64,000 nucleotides of DNA from Ceratobasidium sp. AG-K (GCA_037039685.1 JAWNGF010000002.1:3162001-3226000), one strand, 5' to 3'. Positions 23,637 through 36,202 are shown, counted from the stretch's first letter. Program-made: numbers and translations. The notes: generated by a model from the letters alone, not told the origin.

Positions 23637-24448
23637 TTAGAGATAGCGCTGTTTTACAGCCTCCCATGGGGCCGCGGCAGTGGGGTAGAGCGCGACGAGG
23701 CGATCCATGTCGAGCTCTGGGATACGATTGAGGTCAATCGAGGCCCAATAACGGTTGAGGATGAAAAGGACGTCTTGGGCATCTTCATCGTTGTTGCGGC
23801 TAGAGAGAGTTTAGCGAGCTTTCGAGATGAAACGTGGGGACACGTACTTGGACCACACGCGTATCTTGGCGCGCATAAATTCTGTGACCGAGAGAACTAC
23901 AGGCCAGTGAGTAGGAGGCACAGCAAGAGACGGTGGACGCACAAGGCAGGTTGTGAACGGCCATGACGGTCTGAGGGTTCAGATTACGAGGTCCCTCTTC
24001 ACCAGCGATGCAGATCTCGATCTAGCCAAATATGAGGTAACGGCTGTAGGCTGTCAAGCGGACTGACCTCGACGGGTGGAATGGGCTCGGTGTACTTGAC
24101 AAAGAGTCGGTTGACCCAGGAGGCCATACTGACGTGCATCAGATCCTTGTCGCCAGCCTGCACTGCCTCCCGGACGTGACGAAAGCCACTCATGACGATG
24201 CAGAGAATCTCCTGGCAAACGGTAATCAAAGCGGGTTTGGTCAGCAACTGGCATCAAGTGCGGGGGATCGGCGTGGGGGTGGGGTGTTTGGGAGCTCGAA
24301 GGCTCACCTCGTTCTCAGTACGCTCAGGCCCATCGAGAGCAATAACCTCAAAATTTCCAGCGAATGCATGGGCAATCCCAGCCTGTGTGAGGAGGTCGGA
24401 GAGGACGGCTGCAGCGTCGAAGAGTTTGGTGGTCCTTGACATACCCAT
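23637..24448 (-). CDS. conserved fungal protein, possibly nucleotidyltransferase-like
   Basis: The start is ATG at 24448 (MGMSRTTKLFDAAAVLSDLL). Exon 1 ends in RTENE at a GTGAGC donor, and exon 2 opens with EILCIVMSGFRHVREAVQAG and continues to SWVNRLFVKYTEPIPPVE. Later exons carry IEICIAGEEGPRNLNPQTVM, a VTEFMRAKIRVWSK helix, and NNDEDAQDVLFILNRYWASI before the stop at 23637. The N-terminal pattern (a hydrophobic helix, then HAFAGNFEVIALDG and an acidic stretch) recalls minimal nucleotidyltransferase folds that are frequent in agaricomycetes. However, the catalytic Gly-Ser/Asp-x-Asp signature is not obvious. The gene appears intact, with introns of about 45-90 bases. The function is unknown and the fold assignment is only a suggestion. 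Confidence 0.58.
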
Positions 24449-25006
24449 GGGGTCAGAAGAGGTATCATTGGCAGAGAGTAGAGTCACGGCCGGTTAAGAG
24501 TCTCGCCTGTATACACGATCGGGCGCTCGAATGCGTGGCTATAAGTTACTACCGGTAAACTCGCACGAGGATGGTGGCCGGCGGTTTGTCGATTGAGCGC
24601 CACGGGAATGACTGAAATGATTTCAGTCCTAAGTTTTGGACTGCGTGCGGCTGGCTCGAGCCGGGCTTACGTCTGAGAACAAGCTGATGCGCGATCGTGG
24701 AAGCGATTCCCCGCGGGTCAGGTGAACGGCGAGTGACGAGTGGCATGTGCCGACCACGAGGCGGCGAGAGCCATGGCTGCTCGATTACGATGAACTACCG
24801 AGTTTGTACGTGTACTTGGACTTGCACACGAGCAGACGAGATCACTGAGAGTCTGAAACCGCCCCCGCGTCTGGGCCTGATTGAATCCCCGCTGGGCACC
24901 GTAGGGGCGAGCTGATCAGACGACCATGACCATATCAGGGTGTGACGCGGAGGCTGTGCTACCCATAAAAACCAATCTGATTAGTCCTGGATTAATCGTA
25001 ACCACC
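24449..25006. promoter_or_regulatory. divergent promoter region
   Basis: The minus-strand gene starts at 24448 and the Mrs2 gene at 25007, so these 558 bases hold both promoters. Short frames here show no features. No clear TATA box is seen, which fits a housekeeping gene. Confidence 0.4.
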
Positions 25007-26742
25007 ATGCGCCGGCTATGGACTCGACCATTGCAGATGCGGTTGCGGGCCCCCGCCTCAGTTGAGGCTCGTGTCTGTTCGGCCGAAAATAATTATTATT
25101 CGCGCCGGTTCAACGTTTGGGCCCAGCGTGTCTCGGACGGTGACGACGAGGCGGCACGCGCAGCCATACTGGAGAATGCTCTCAAGGGCAGGCACCCACA
25201 GATCTCATGCTCAGGTGTTCGTCCTTTTTCCTATCCCGATTGGCCCACCTGACCTCTCCTAGGCACCATTCTCGATGCCCATGGTAGGTCTCCTGGCCCG
25301 TCTCGGTTCGCAAACTCATATTCGTAGGAAATGTCCAGAGCGTCTCGGGCCAGTTTACAAAGTCCGACCTCTGCGCCGAGCATCGTCTCAACGTGAGTCG
25401 TCACATGCATTCACAACCCTTCTGATCCGTGTTCGCAGCCCCGTGACCTGCGCAAAATCGACTCGCGCATCCCCAACCTCGTGCCAACAATACTGACCCG
25501 CAAAGAGGCAATTTTGGTATGCCTAATCCAAGCCCCGCCAGTTTTCTATTGACTTGATCCCAGGTCAACATCCTACACATTCGAGCCCTCGTCAAGGCAG
25601 ACGCCGTGATTCTGTTTGATTCGTATGGTAGTGTCGATTCCAGGCTTCATTCGGTCTTTCTTTACCACCTCGAGGTGAGGGATTGTTGGGTCGCCTGCGT
25701 GGTCTAACTCCCGGTTTAGCACAACCTTAAACAACGGTCGACATCATTGCCATATGAGTTCCGTGCACTCGAGTCCATACTTGTGTCTGTGGTGTCCGCC
25801 CTCGAAGCAGAGATGATTTTTACGCGTCATCTGGTCGGAGGATTGTTGGCTGAACTCGAAGACGATATTGATCGTGACAAGTTCAAACGGCTGTTACACT
25901 ATTCGCGTCGACTCCAAAGTTTTATGAATCGTGCAAAGTTGGTCCAGACTGCATTGGAAGAAGTCTTGCAACAGGGTGAGTGGCCTCGTTGTTGGTCCGA
26001 TCAAATTTGACGGTGCGCAGACGAGGACTTGAACGCCATGTACCTAACGGACAAGAAACTTGGCGTATCGCGTAATATGGAGGACCATGAAGATTTAGAG
26101 GTTTTGCTCGAATCGTTTGATAAGCAGGTCGAAGAAATCGTCAACGAGGCAGAGACAACTATTGTGAGTAATCCGTAATTGTTTTATCATTCGTTGGTTG
26201 AGGTGTGTGGAGAGTAATGTCCAATCGACTCAAGAAATCGTCGAATTAATTCTCGACTCGAATAGAAACGCACTTCTTACTTGGACCTCAAAGTTTCAAT
26301 AGGGACATTTGGAATTGGTGTAGGAGCATTGGTGGCGGGGTTGTTTGGCATGAATGTGAGTGGCCTTCATTAGGCATATCCCTTCCGCCCCGGAGTTTTT
26401 CTGGTCTATCACCGATATTTCTTGTTAAATTGACTCGCGTCGGAATATGCTGTTCACTACCTTAGCTACAAAGTCACCTCGAGGACGACCGGTATGCCTT
26501 CTTCGCCATTTCGGGAGTCGCAATGGGGGTCGCCAGTTTGGTTGCAATTATGGGCATAAGGCGGTGCGTGTCAACGGTTTTCTATGCTTCTTGCCACCTA
26601 TCTGTTTAGCCCAAAATACCTCCAAATCTCTTCCGGTGTCCTCGGACTTTCTTGGCTTGGACATCAACCGGCCATTCCGCTCAATCGTTGGATCACTTCA
26701 TTACCCAGCCCAGCTGTTGGCTTGTTATGCCCGTTCCATTAA
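25007..26742 (+). CDS. MRS2: mitochondrial inner-membrane magnesium channel, Mrs2 family
   Basis: The start ATG at 25007 gives an Arg-rich presequence (MRRLWTRPLQMRLRAPASVE) that fits mitochondrial import. An alternative in-frame ATG lies at 24926. Typical Mrs2 blocks follow across many short introns: TKSDLCAEHRLN, DLRKIDSRIPNLVPTILTRK, LVKADAVILFDSYG, LPYEFRALESILVSVVSALE, LAELEDDIDRDKFKRLL and DEDLNAMYLTDKKLG. The first membrane segment is GIGVGALVAGLFGMN, which ends in the diagnostic Gly-Met-Asn selectivity motif. A second segment (FFAISGVAMGVASLVAIMGI) lies after a short acidic loop (LEDDR). Pentamers of this CorA-type protein carry Mg2+ into the matrix. The C-terminal tail after the second segment is about 50 residues and ends at 26742. 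Confidence 0.9.
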
Positions 26743-29700
26743 CCCTGCCTTGACCCTCGCTCTCGCCGCATGCATATCCCCAGTTCAAGGAGGTTTGACC
26801 CAGCTGGACCCAATCAGCCGAATCCATGTAATGTCCCTATCGGGCATCCTTGACATGCCTACTTCTCCAAATAACCTTCCTTACCATGCAGCAGCCTTTC
26901 CGACGCTAGGGATTTGCTTTCCTCTCGCTTCCATGCGTTGGCCTTTCAATCCTCGCGTGTGACTCCATGCTGCCCGATTCTAATTTCTCAATGACCCTGG
27001 TTCAAGGATTCGTGGACGACAGGTCTTCTGCGGGTTTTGTCACTCCGTTGGGTTTCGTGGCTTATTTTACAACTTTTTGGGCGTGCGGGGGTCTTTGGTA
27101 ATCACGATTGTGGGATTCCCTGGCGCGGTTTTTCGTCTGACTGTGAAATTCTAGTCCACGCATTCCCGCGGCCCGCCCTGCACGCCCCACTCTGTCAAGG
27201 CTCGTTTTGTTTAATCATTTCGTCTACCCCCATGCCCTAGCGGTCTAGTCCTCTTTCATGCACATTGCGGGGTGGTGATCCACACCCCGCGCTCACCCCA
27301 CTTTCCCTGGCTAGAGATGTGGATAGTGATCTCCCGGTTCGTCCTACTCGCAAGTGAATGTGGGTTTAGATTTCGATTGCATGGGTTGGCTCGGCCTTGT
27401 TCGTTTTTCCGTTATGCACTCGTATCGATTCCGAACCGCTGGGTTTCTAATTCGTTTGGCTATCGGCTCCGCCCGTTGTTTATTCCAGTTTTTCCAACCC
27501 GCTTTTGGCTGTTAACTCATCCATTTTCGATTTTGTGGTTTCAGATTGGATAAAATACGGCGAGTCGGGTTGAGCAGTACTTCAACGACTAGGTTAAACC
27601 AGAATTCTTCACGAACGAAGCGTAAGCGTGGGTGGCTCCCATCGTCATTGCGGGCAAAAGGTGGATCAGAGGGTTTGGACGAGGGATGGCCTGGGGGAAG
27701 AAGCCACCATGTCTGGGCAGGGAGATCGCATCGTGGTTGGATGTGGCGGTAGAGTCGTGCTAGACTGGGTAACGAACTCAGGTGTTCTGGGTAACATAAA
27801 GAACGGTAGCCCGTCCGGTGAGTTGGCGGTCAGATTTGTTAGCATATTGTGGTCTGCGTGCTCCAATTCATTTAATATAATATACTATCACACCTCGAGC
27901 TTGGTGGCGTTTCTTCTCGCGGACGCCAAATGGGATTTCTGGATTAGTTCTGCCAGGTAAATTGGACCCACGTTAAAACGATTGGAATGTAAGAAAATTC
28001 CGGTGTGTATAGAGAAGATATTTAATATCGCGACGCTGAGTTCAGTGGTGATCCTAGAGCTAGTGTGGCCTTGATAAGTGAGCTAGATATGAGGTTCTCT
28101 ATCTAAGCGCTATCTTTGAGACACTGTGTGCAAGCCTCGCGATTCGGACGTCATCAGGCCCGTTACGATGCGGGGAATTAAAGTCAGACAGAATCGACAG
28201 GCGCCTCAAGCAGCCGACCATCAATCCGGACCGGTGGCGGTTTCTGCGGCGTTGTGGGGTAAGTTGTGGTCCGACAGGTGTCGATCTCATATCAGCTAAC
28301 AGGAGGCATCGAGATCCGTTTTGCGCCTTCTTTCCTGTCGAAGCCTGGCGTGTCGAGTTACTATATGCGCAAGGGTTTGGCATGTAATATTACCGCGTGG
28401 TGGCCAGGAAAACTATACACCTTCACTAGCGTCTCGATGATGTTGGCTGCCCGGTTCGGTGCAAATGATGGTTTGAGTATTTGCAGGGGCCACATGACCA
28501 GGCGGGGTAATTAGGTCGGGTTGTTGTTTGATCTCGGCTGCTTAGCGGCTCTTTGCATCCACAGACGCAATCCCATTCGCCCACCCTCCTACCGTGTAAC
28601 GTGAACCTGCTTGCAACCACCAGCATATTTTATTGCTTTGGTTCAAGTCCTACGGACCTTGCCTTTGTGGTAAGAGGCTGAGCCCACCTCCCAACATTCC
28701 TCCATCAATCAACCCGTAGGACAGGAATAGTAGTATGGGAGTTGGTCACCAGGAAGCCCAGTTGACAACTCAACGAGAACTCAGAGTGCCTCTGGGTAAG
28801 TTTCTGTCGAGCGTGCCCTTTTTGGTGAGGCTGCTTGTTCTAGGACTCGTGTCATGGCGAGCTCACCCCCCCGTCTCGCTAATTCACCCATTCAACTGCT
28901 TACACGCCCCAGGCCCCAACACCCAACTTGCCTGGTGCCTCTTCTCGGCCTTTCACGTATTCTGGCGCGGGTGGACGTATTGGGTCCGGCACATGTCTTT
29001 TTTCAGTACGATCGGTTGTTTGGACTTCAAGTTCATGTTGGCACCGTGCTGATGTCACCCGACTTGCCTGCACTTAGATCGCTTCGGTTGTCTATGTTAT
29101 TGCAGTCAGTCGCTTCATGGGTACCCGTAGTTGTCCTGTGCTGCAAGTCACCCATGAGAGACTGGCGTTGGCTGATTCTTTTTGCATCTTCAACCTCCCA
29201 ATCCAGCCCCTCTAGCCCCGCTTTGCAGCCGCCTCGCGTGCTTGACTGTCATAGTGCGACCAGGTAGGCCATGCATCCTTCCTCTGTCAAGTTGTCAAGC
29301 GCAGACCTGAAACCATCTGGCAAGGCCCCCACATATGCTTGCCCTAGCCGTCGTTCCCGCGGGGTACCATACAGAGAGGGTCATATGTGCGCGGTACCTC
29401 CTCCCGAGCTGACCACGAGCCAACGCTGCTCATGAATCGTGTTTGGTTCGATGTAACCGCTCACCGCAGTTTCATCACAACAATCCCCTGTAATTGCCCA
29501 GAGCTAAGGAGCACAGTATCGATGGTCTCCTCGTTTTGCTTACAATGTATCCCTTGCGAATCGATCACCAGTGCAACTAACCGAACCACCCAGCGCAGAA
29601 CTTGAGACGTCCAGGAAGAGCGCGGCCAAAGCGTTTGTCAGGAGCTTGGTCCCTTATGGTTGGCTACCGGTTTATTTTGACATTCTCAGTGCTCCCAAGT

Positions 29701-30255
29701 ATACACGCGCGTCGAGCGATGGTATGAGTCATAAATAGCTTCAACGGAGCGAATTTGTTGTTAGTGAACTCCGGACGTGCCTGTTTAACAGCCATCTGAG
29801 TACGAGCTACAACAACCGCTTGGCAGTTGCCGTTCTTACAAGTGAGGCCCATGATTCAGCCGGTGAATCGTTGACCTCTGTATTCACTCTGAAGCATACT
29901 CGATGTCAGATATCCACTGTTGTCTGCATTCTCTGCTAATTGCTGTAACTGTCGACCATATTGGCTAAACAAAGCGCTGAATACACCATGGTTGCGATCA
30001 GTGTATTCGGAAGCAACAATTACCCCCGAAGAGGTAGGATTTCTCCAGTATGTTGCTTCAGGGGTTTTACGATGGGTATTTGTTTACGAATCAACTGGGT
30101 GGTACGCGAAATGTAATATCTCTTTCGTTTAGGGTCAAGTGTGCCTTTTAAAGCTAGGTCCTGCAAAGTTCCTGTCTTGCAAACGATCACGTGATGCCAA
30201 ATTTCTTGCTTGTCCCAAAACTGCCGTGACTCTCTTGGTTGCCTCAACCACCGAA
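26743..30255. other. large gene-poor interval
   Basis: About 3.5 kb without a supportable gene. The longest plus-strand frame (28854-29267, 137 codons) is rich in Leu, Pro and Ser, has no recognisable motif and overlaps other frames. A stretch around 28637-28650 resembles a tRNA T-arm (ggttcaagtcc), but no acceptor or anticodon arm fits it. The final few hundred bases must hold the CTP synthase promoter. Confidence 0.45.
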
Positions 30256-32800
30256 ATGACGAAGTACATTCTCGTATCTGGAGGCGTGGTGAGTGGGATC
30301 GGGAAAGGGGTTATTGGTGCGCACTTTCAGTTGGCTTACTATTACACACTTACCTGACCGGTGTGGATCACGATAGCTTCCTCCACCGGGTTGCTCCTCA
30401 AAACAACAGGATTGAAGGTTACATCAATTAAAATAGACCCGTACATGAATATTGATGCGGGTACTATGGCTCCCACGGAACATGGTAGGTAGATTCTCTG
30501 ACATCGGTATATGAGATTATTACTAAAGTGGCGATCCAATAGGCGAGGTCTATGTTTTGAACGATGGCGGAGAGGTCGATCTTGATCTTGGAAACTATGA
30601 GCGATATCTTAACGTTACACTTTCTCGAGACAACAATCTGACGACGGGGAAGATTTATCGGGATGTAATTGAAAAAGAGGTTTGTTTGAACCGGGTTTGA
30701 CACCTCTAATAAGCTAAGTGCGCGTTGATAGCGGCGGGGAGACTATCTGGGAAAGACAGTACAGGCGAGTGAAGCAAATGCTTAGATATTGCTGCGATTA
30801 GACTCAATTTAAAATATAGATTATTCCACACATTACCACCGCCATTCAAGACTGGATAGAGCGGGTATCCAAAGTCCCCGTAGATGATACGGGTGAAGAA
30901 CCGGACGTGTGTATCGTTGAAGTGAGTTATTAATCACCTCGTTCAATCTTTCGCCATTCCAATAATCTTCAGCTCGGCGGAACGGTGGGCGATATCGAAT
31001 CTGCGCCTTTCATCGAAGCGATGCGCCAATTCCAGTTCCGCGTCGGCCATGCCAACTTTGCGCTCATTCACGTTAGTTTGGTGCCTGATATGCACGGAGA
31101 ACAGAAGACCAAACCGACCCAAGCGACGATTCGTGACTTGCGTGGGTTGGGCTTGCTCCCGGATTTGGTGCGTGCGGGTATCCTCACAATGTGAGACAAG
31201 CCGGGACTGATTCCCGCTGGCTTTAGGTGTGTTTTATCTCACGTTAGACGAAATCCCTCTTGGTTGAAATCACTGGTTGTATAGATCGCCACTCGCTTGG
31301 TGTCCTCACAGCCGCTGGACGCCACTACCAAGTCAAAAATCTCAATGTTCTGTCATGTCGCGCCTGAACAGGTTGTTGGGGTTCACGATCTCTCCTCCGT
31401 TTATCACGTCCCGCTCCTCCTCGAATCGCAGGGTAAGTACCGCCCCTCCTTTATCTTCTGTCTTTAGAATAACATCTCTGGTAGGGATCATCCAGTTCTT
31501 GCAAAAACGCTTGAACCTCACTACCATATCTATCCCGCCGATGCTCGTTGAGAAAGGAAAAGACTTGGCCAAGCGATGGAAGATCCTAACGCAAACGTAA
31601 GTGCGTCGTTAGTCCGAGTTAACGCCAAAAGTAATCAAGCTACCTGTCACAGCCAAGAACGCTTGTTCGATACGGTCACTATCGTCTTAGTCGGCAAATA
31701 CACCGCCCTTAAGGATTCGTACATGTCTGTTACCAAGTCGCTTGAGCACTCCGCGTTTAGGTGTCATCGAAAGCTGATTCTGACGGTACGCATTAGTCCT
31801 CCCTGATTGACCCGTGCATTGACGCCACGAACAGTGGGTGGAGTCCTCAGATCTAGAGCCCGACACACTGGAAAACAACCCTGTGAGGTATCATGACGCA
31901 TGGCGAGCACTTGTGGGTGCACAGTGAGTCGGACATCCTCGTCCAATCAGAAGCAATGTTCAACCTCTGTTTATAGGGGTATCCTGGTTCCTGGCGGATT
32001 TGGCTCTCGAGGTACCGAGGGTATGGTTCTTGCCATAAAGTGGGCACGAGAACAAAAAGTCCCGTTTTTGGGAATTTGTCTGGGCTTCCAGATGGCCGTG
32101 GTCGAATGGTCGAGAAACGTTCTCGGGCTCCAAAGTGAGTTGTGATGGGCCTCGAGCGACGTTTCAGAATCCAACTCGTGCTGGTAGATGCGTCATCTGC
32201 CGAAATCGACGAAACAACGCCACACCCTGTCATTGTCTACATGCCAGAAATTTCCAAAACTCACCTTGGGGGCACCATGCGGCTTGGTCTCAGGCCCACG
32301 CTCTTCAACCAAAACAGTGCAGCATGGTCCAAGGCGCGTGCATTATACGGTGGCGCAGACACAATCTGGGAGAGGCATCGTCACAGGTACGAGGTGGGCC
32401 CTGCATACGTTGATCGACTCGCGGAGAGCGGGTTAGAGTTTGTGGGGAAGGATGAGGCAGGGGTACGGATGCAAGTTCTAGAACTCAAAGGTCAATACGT
32501 TCCTATTTATGCGGTCCACGTGAGCTGACGGATGAATCTGGTTGTTCAGATCATCCATTCTTCGTTGGTCTTCAGGCTCATCCCGAGTTTTGCACGCGAC
32601 CTTTGAACCCGTCACCTCCTTTCCTGGGATTAGTAGCTGCTGCAGCTGGAAAGGATATGCTAGAGGAGCAAATCCAGTATCAAAAGGATTATATCAGCCC
32701 GCATCCGGTTTCTTCGCAGGTCCTGGAGTACGCCCCAACCGTAAGGGAGGCGGGATGTAACATTGGAGGTTCGGAGACTCCTATGGTCGGTCATGAGTAG
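30256..32800 (+). CDS. URA7: CTP synthase (glutamine-hydrolysing)
   Basis: Makes CTP from UTP, ATP and glutamine in the cytosol, the last step of pyrimidine nucleotide synthesis. The N-terminal synthase domain begins [20 protein letters not shown] (nucleotide-binding P-loop-like start). After a short intron it goes on with [75 protein letters not shown] and [10 protein letters not shown]. The C-terminal class I glutamine amidotransferase domain has the oxyanion strand [11 protein letters not shown], the nucleophile Cys in [10 protein letters not shown], and the His/Glu pair in [11 protein letters not shown] near 32595. About a dozen short introns were placed by homology; the first is about 30318-30372. 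The stop is TAG at 32798. All catalytic residues that I could check are present, so the gene looks functional. Confidence 0.93.
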
Positions 32801-34042
32801 GGTTTGTCGAGGTGGAGATTCGGGTCACGGGTGTGGGAACAGATGGTGTAGATATTGTTGGCTAAATTAATTTACTTGGTGAATCTAGACCTGGATCGCG
32901 TGGGGCTGACGGTCGGGTGTGGATAGCGTGCACGCGTGACTCGTGACTTGTCGAGTGTGCTCAGGGCAGTTGGTAATTGGACTGAGTTGCGAGTCAACTG
33001 AGGTTCCAGCTGTGTGAGCATTCCAATCGCGAATTCAAAATAACAAAATGAGCGAGAGGCTACTTTCGGGCGGGCATTCAACCTCGTGTGTTGTTTCCAT
33101 CAATCGAAAATTTAGGTACGTGATGGCCGGCTTGATATGGGTGGTCAGGTGAAGGTCCACAAGTTGTCACTGCGCAATTAATTCTTGGCGAAGGGCATAC
33201 AATCTCTTGGGCTCGGCCGTGGTCGTTGAACATCCGAGTGGGTTGCCCAATCATCGTACGAGAAAGCCGTGCCTTCTTACACGCGGCGCTGAATGTGTCA
33301 TACAACGTGGCAAGTAAAAACAACGCTTTTAGTATGGCTTTGCACGGTTCTGCAGATCTGGCTATACGACCTATGCGCGCCAACCAAAGCGCATATAGCG
33401 GCTACCCATCGAGTATCGCATATTAAATGCAAGGTCACATTGACTCGTTGGTGAACATGCGCACAAGAGAGCAAATGTTCAGGGATTTGTTCTGTGCTCG
33501 GATAAACGTTCACAAGATTGACACCAGGAATAACAGACGTGTCTATGGGGGTTATAGACTGCTGTAGATATGTCGCTTTTGCTGATGCTTGCTTTGTGCA
33601 AATGGCAATTTTACGAATGTTAAATTGAACTACTCACAGCATGCTCTCCGCGTTACACGCGTCGCTTGGTTCATAGATTTTCTCGCATGCAGGCACACCT
33701 CGCCCAGATTGACCAAAAATACAGACAAATGGGAGGGGGGGATTGAATGAGTACGTAGCATCAGGAAACTGGTCGTAGCCTGGTTGGCCATTGCAAGGAA
33801 TTCAATATATAGAAGGCTGAATGCGCCTTACATGTAGTTATCATATGTCAGCATGATGAGCCAATAATTACCCTCCTTTTAATTCCTTGCAACGGGATGG
33901 CGACCTATAATCCTGGTGCCAAATAATTATCACTCCAATTCAGGCTGATCAACTTGAGGCAGCATGGGCTAGGTTCTTACAATTGTAGGGCCCACCAGCT
34001 GGTCGTCACCAAAATCCTCTGACGCTAACGAGCGCTGGTTTG
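32801..34042. other. intergenic, no gene seen
   Basis: Short frames only. The first 100 bases are the 3' flank of the CTP synthase gene. No repeat is evident until the fold-back sequence that begins near 34043. Confidence 0.45.
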
Positions 34043-34158
34043 CTCATACGTGCTTGCTTGGGTAAAGGAGCATTCAGGAGCACCCCAGTGGCTGTGCAAT
34101 TGGTGCTCCTATACCCAAGCGAGCACGCACAAGCAAATCGGCGCTCATGAGCCCCAAA
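34043..34158. repeat. fold-back (hairpin) sequence, MITE-like
   Basis: The left arm starting gagcgctggtttgctcat and continuing cgtgcttgcttgggtaaa pairs with the right arm cccaagcgagcacgcacaag over about 43 bases at roughly 85 % identity. The spacer contains its own inverted pair, aggagcacc and ggtgctcct. This nested fold-back is typical of a small non-autonomous DNA element or its relic. No target-site duplication could be defined. Confidence 0.6.
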
Positions 34159-34925
34159 AGAGAACCAACGGATTTGCTTGAGCATAGGCCTGTCCAACGC
34201 CATATTTCCTGGTAAGCACATGTATACACTGCCATCCTGTTATGTACATTGTCAATGCCTCAACCAGTCTTCCGTTCGACACATGGGCTTATAAGGAACG
34301 GAATTGTTTCCCCACACTGTCGACACTGCAGTGATTGGTAAGGCCTTGCGATTACCCCGCCAGCCTGGTAAATCTGCTTGGTCAGATGCGCATTCTAAGC
34401 GCTTGCAATTGTACTCGGGGTCCCCAAAAGTAAGGGAACAAAAGTTCGTACCCACAATACTTTCCAGATAAAAATTTACAACTTCGTGTCATAATGAAAG
34501 CTGTGCAGGGAATTTGACCTCGTAAGTCTCGCCATGTGTTTTTCCCAACCGAGTTCAAACTTCATGAGTCCAGCAAAAACACTGAATTTCAAAAAATCCA
34601 GGTCAACTGAAAACAAGGAGCTGTGTCAGAGCTGTCTTAACAAAATTTGTAGAAATCATTGGTCAGAACTAGTTTTGCTACTAGCTCAAAGGGGTACCTG
34701 CCATGCTCACGGACATGAGTCATGCAAGGTGCTAAAAACCATATGAAATTTGGCCTGTTCCGATACTTTTGAGCATCAAGAGCACATCAGCCTGCGGCCA
34801 GTCTCCTAGGCTAGGAGTTATCACCTTTCACCTGCAATTTCGATATTGTGATGCTTGTGCTCGATAGGTCTTGTCTATTGCAAAGTAATGCCGCCCTGGG
34901 GGACCCTGAATAATCATTGAGCATG

Positions 34926-35176
34926 ACAAAAATACCATTTTTTGGTATCAAAGTGTCTAGATTTAGTATTTTATCGAGTTTCAGTGTGGATTCGATCAAT
35001 TTTCAGTGCAAACAATCCTGATATTTGAGGCTTCAGATCAGGTTATTGAATATGAAAAACAAAGTGCTAGGATAAGTTGTTCCAAAGATTGATATGAATG
35101 TTACTAAATCCTGTCCAAAAAAGGCAGTCATACTGAAACTGGACACTTTGATACCAAAAAAAACGGTATTTTACAT
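34926..35176. repeat. small element with terminal inverted repeats, MITE-like
   Basis: The sequence ataccattttttggtatcaa (with aagtgtctag after it) near 34931 recurs inverted near 35140-35175 (ggacactttgataccaaaaa). The arms are nearly 40 bases long and mostly identical, separated by about 170 AT-rich bases without coding potential. This looks like a short non-autonomous transposon. Boundaries are approximate. Confidence 0.55.
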
Positions 35177-35342
35177 ACTTGTAGAGAATGCTAATCTCAC
35201 TCCTGCTTCATGCACTGTTCTCATATTCTTAAGCCTAGCGAATGTTTAATCTTGGGGGAAACAAGGCGGCGTATCAGTCAAAAGTATGTTTGGATACGTG
35301 AGTCAATACATCTGTGTATGATCAGATCTTATTGCTCAGGAC

Positions 35343-35418
35343 AAACCGCAGTGCTAATTCAGGCTCGTAAGGGCTCGTTTGCGCAAACGAGCCCTTACTA
35401 AATTAGCACGTGCGGTTT
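35343..35418. repeat. long palindrome with a perfect 32-base core
   Basis: The core 35367-35398 is a perfect palindrome: gtaagggctcgtttgc followed directly by its reverse complement. Outside the core, aaaccgca.gtgctaatt on the left pairs with aattagcac.gtgcggttt on the right, with a small asymmetry. The whole would extrude as a cruciform or hairpin of more than 30 paired bases. It may be a solo fold-back transposon or a recombination junction. Confidence 0.85.
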
Positions 35419-35467
35419 TTGTTGAGCGGCCATATTCATGGATTTGACTAGCATAATAACAGGATGA

Positions 35468-36202
35468 TCATCTTCGGGTACTGGGTTGGGCTATAATAAT
35501 ATAATCTTGAGGATGTGAAGTAAAGCTGGCGTATTGCCATTCTGGCTTTGGACTCGCTGTTAGGACTTTGAGACAGTGCAGACGTCGAACCCCTTTGATC
35601 CACGCCTGAAACCTCCCGCTCGAGGTGCACTTGGGTGGTAGATCACTGTGGCAATTTTTCACAAAGCGATTGAAGTCCCTGACGGGAGTCATTTTCCTTA
35701 GTAGCACTATTTTGCGTACGTTATGCCCATGGGATGTTGCGCTTTTGGTCAACGTTAGGGTTACGCTGGAAGCCGGGGGTATATGTATGGATAGGCGTGC
35801 ATTAGAAACTGAGGGGTTACCCCAATCTGGCCGCCGCTTCGTAAAGGCGAGAGTTAATTCAGCGAGCGGCCCGGAGGGTACGTACCATTGGCATCGGGGT
35901 GGGAAAAATAACGCTGTTCGATTCAAGGTGAATTCGAATCGGCCGAAATTGAGTATAGCCATATCATTTGATTTCCCCCCAGTTGTGATTTTCAGGCTAA
36001 CGGCTCCACTCAAAGACTGAATAGTGTATATCTCTAACGAATGTATGCGTGTGTTCCGATGCAACACGGACTCCCGTATGTCAACAATTTGTAGATTGCC
36101 ACGACCTGAAAGATAACGGCCGTGTATCATGGCATTAATTTTTTGTACCATGCACCTGACTGTGCGGTGATGTACGAGACATGGCCCTATTGTTATTTGC
36201 AT
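35468..36202 (-). CDS. unrecognised open frame of 244 codons, uncertain
   Basis: One uninterrupted minus-strand frame, the longest in this gene-poor interval. The translation has a central Thr/Ser/Leu-rich part (ASSVTLTLTKSATSHGHNVR) and no signal peptide, membrane segment or known motif. A 131-codon plus-strand frame overlaps it, so the openness could be a compositional effect. No introns were needed, which is unusual next to the other genes here. I do not assign a function and am not confident that it is real. Confidence 0.3.
   Translation of the reverse strand: MQITIGPCLVHHRTVRCMVQKINAMIHGRYLSGRGNLQIVDIRESVLHRNTRIHSLEIYTIQSLSGAVSLKITTGGKSNDMAILNFGRFEFTLNRTALFFPPRCQWYVPSGPLAELTLAFTKRRPDWGNPSVSNARLSIHIPPASSVTLTLTKSATSHGHNVRKIVLLRKMTPVRDFNRFVKNCHSDLPPKCTSSGRFQAWIKGVRRLHCLKVLTASPKPEWQYASFTSHPQDYIIIAQPSTRR

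Noticed and set aside
28560..28700. Possible tRNA (T-arm-like ggttcaagtcc)
   Set aside because: No matching acceptor, D or anticodon arm could be folded around it.
28854..29267. Plus-strand frame of 137 codons
   Set aside because: Leu/Pro/Ser-rich without motif, and a neighbouring frame is open over the same bases.
35625..36020. Plus-strand frame of 131 codons
   Set aside because: Lies entirely opposite the longer minus-strand frame 35468-36202; no motif on either, so only the longer was listed, at low confidence.
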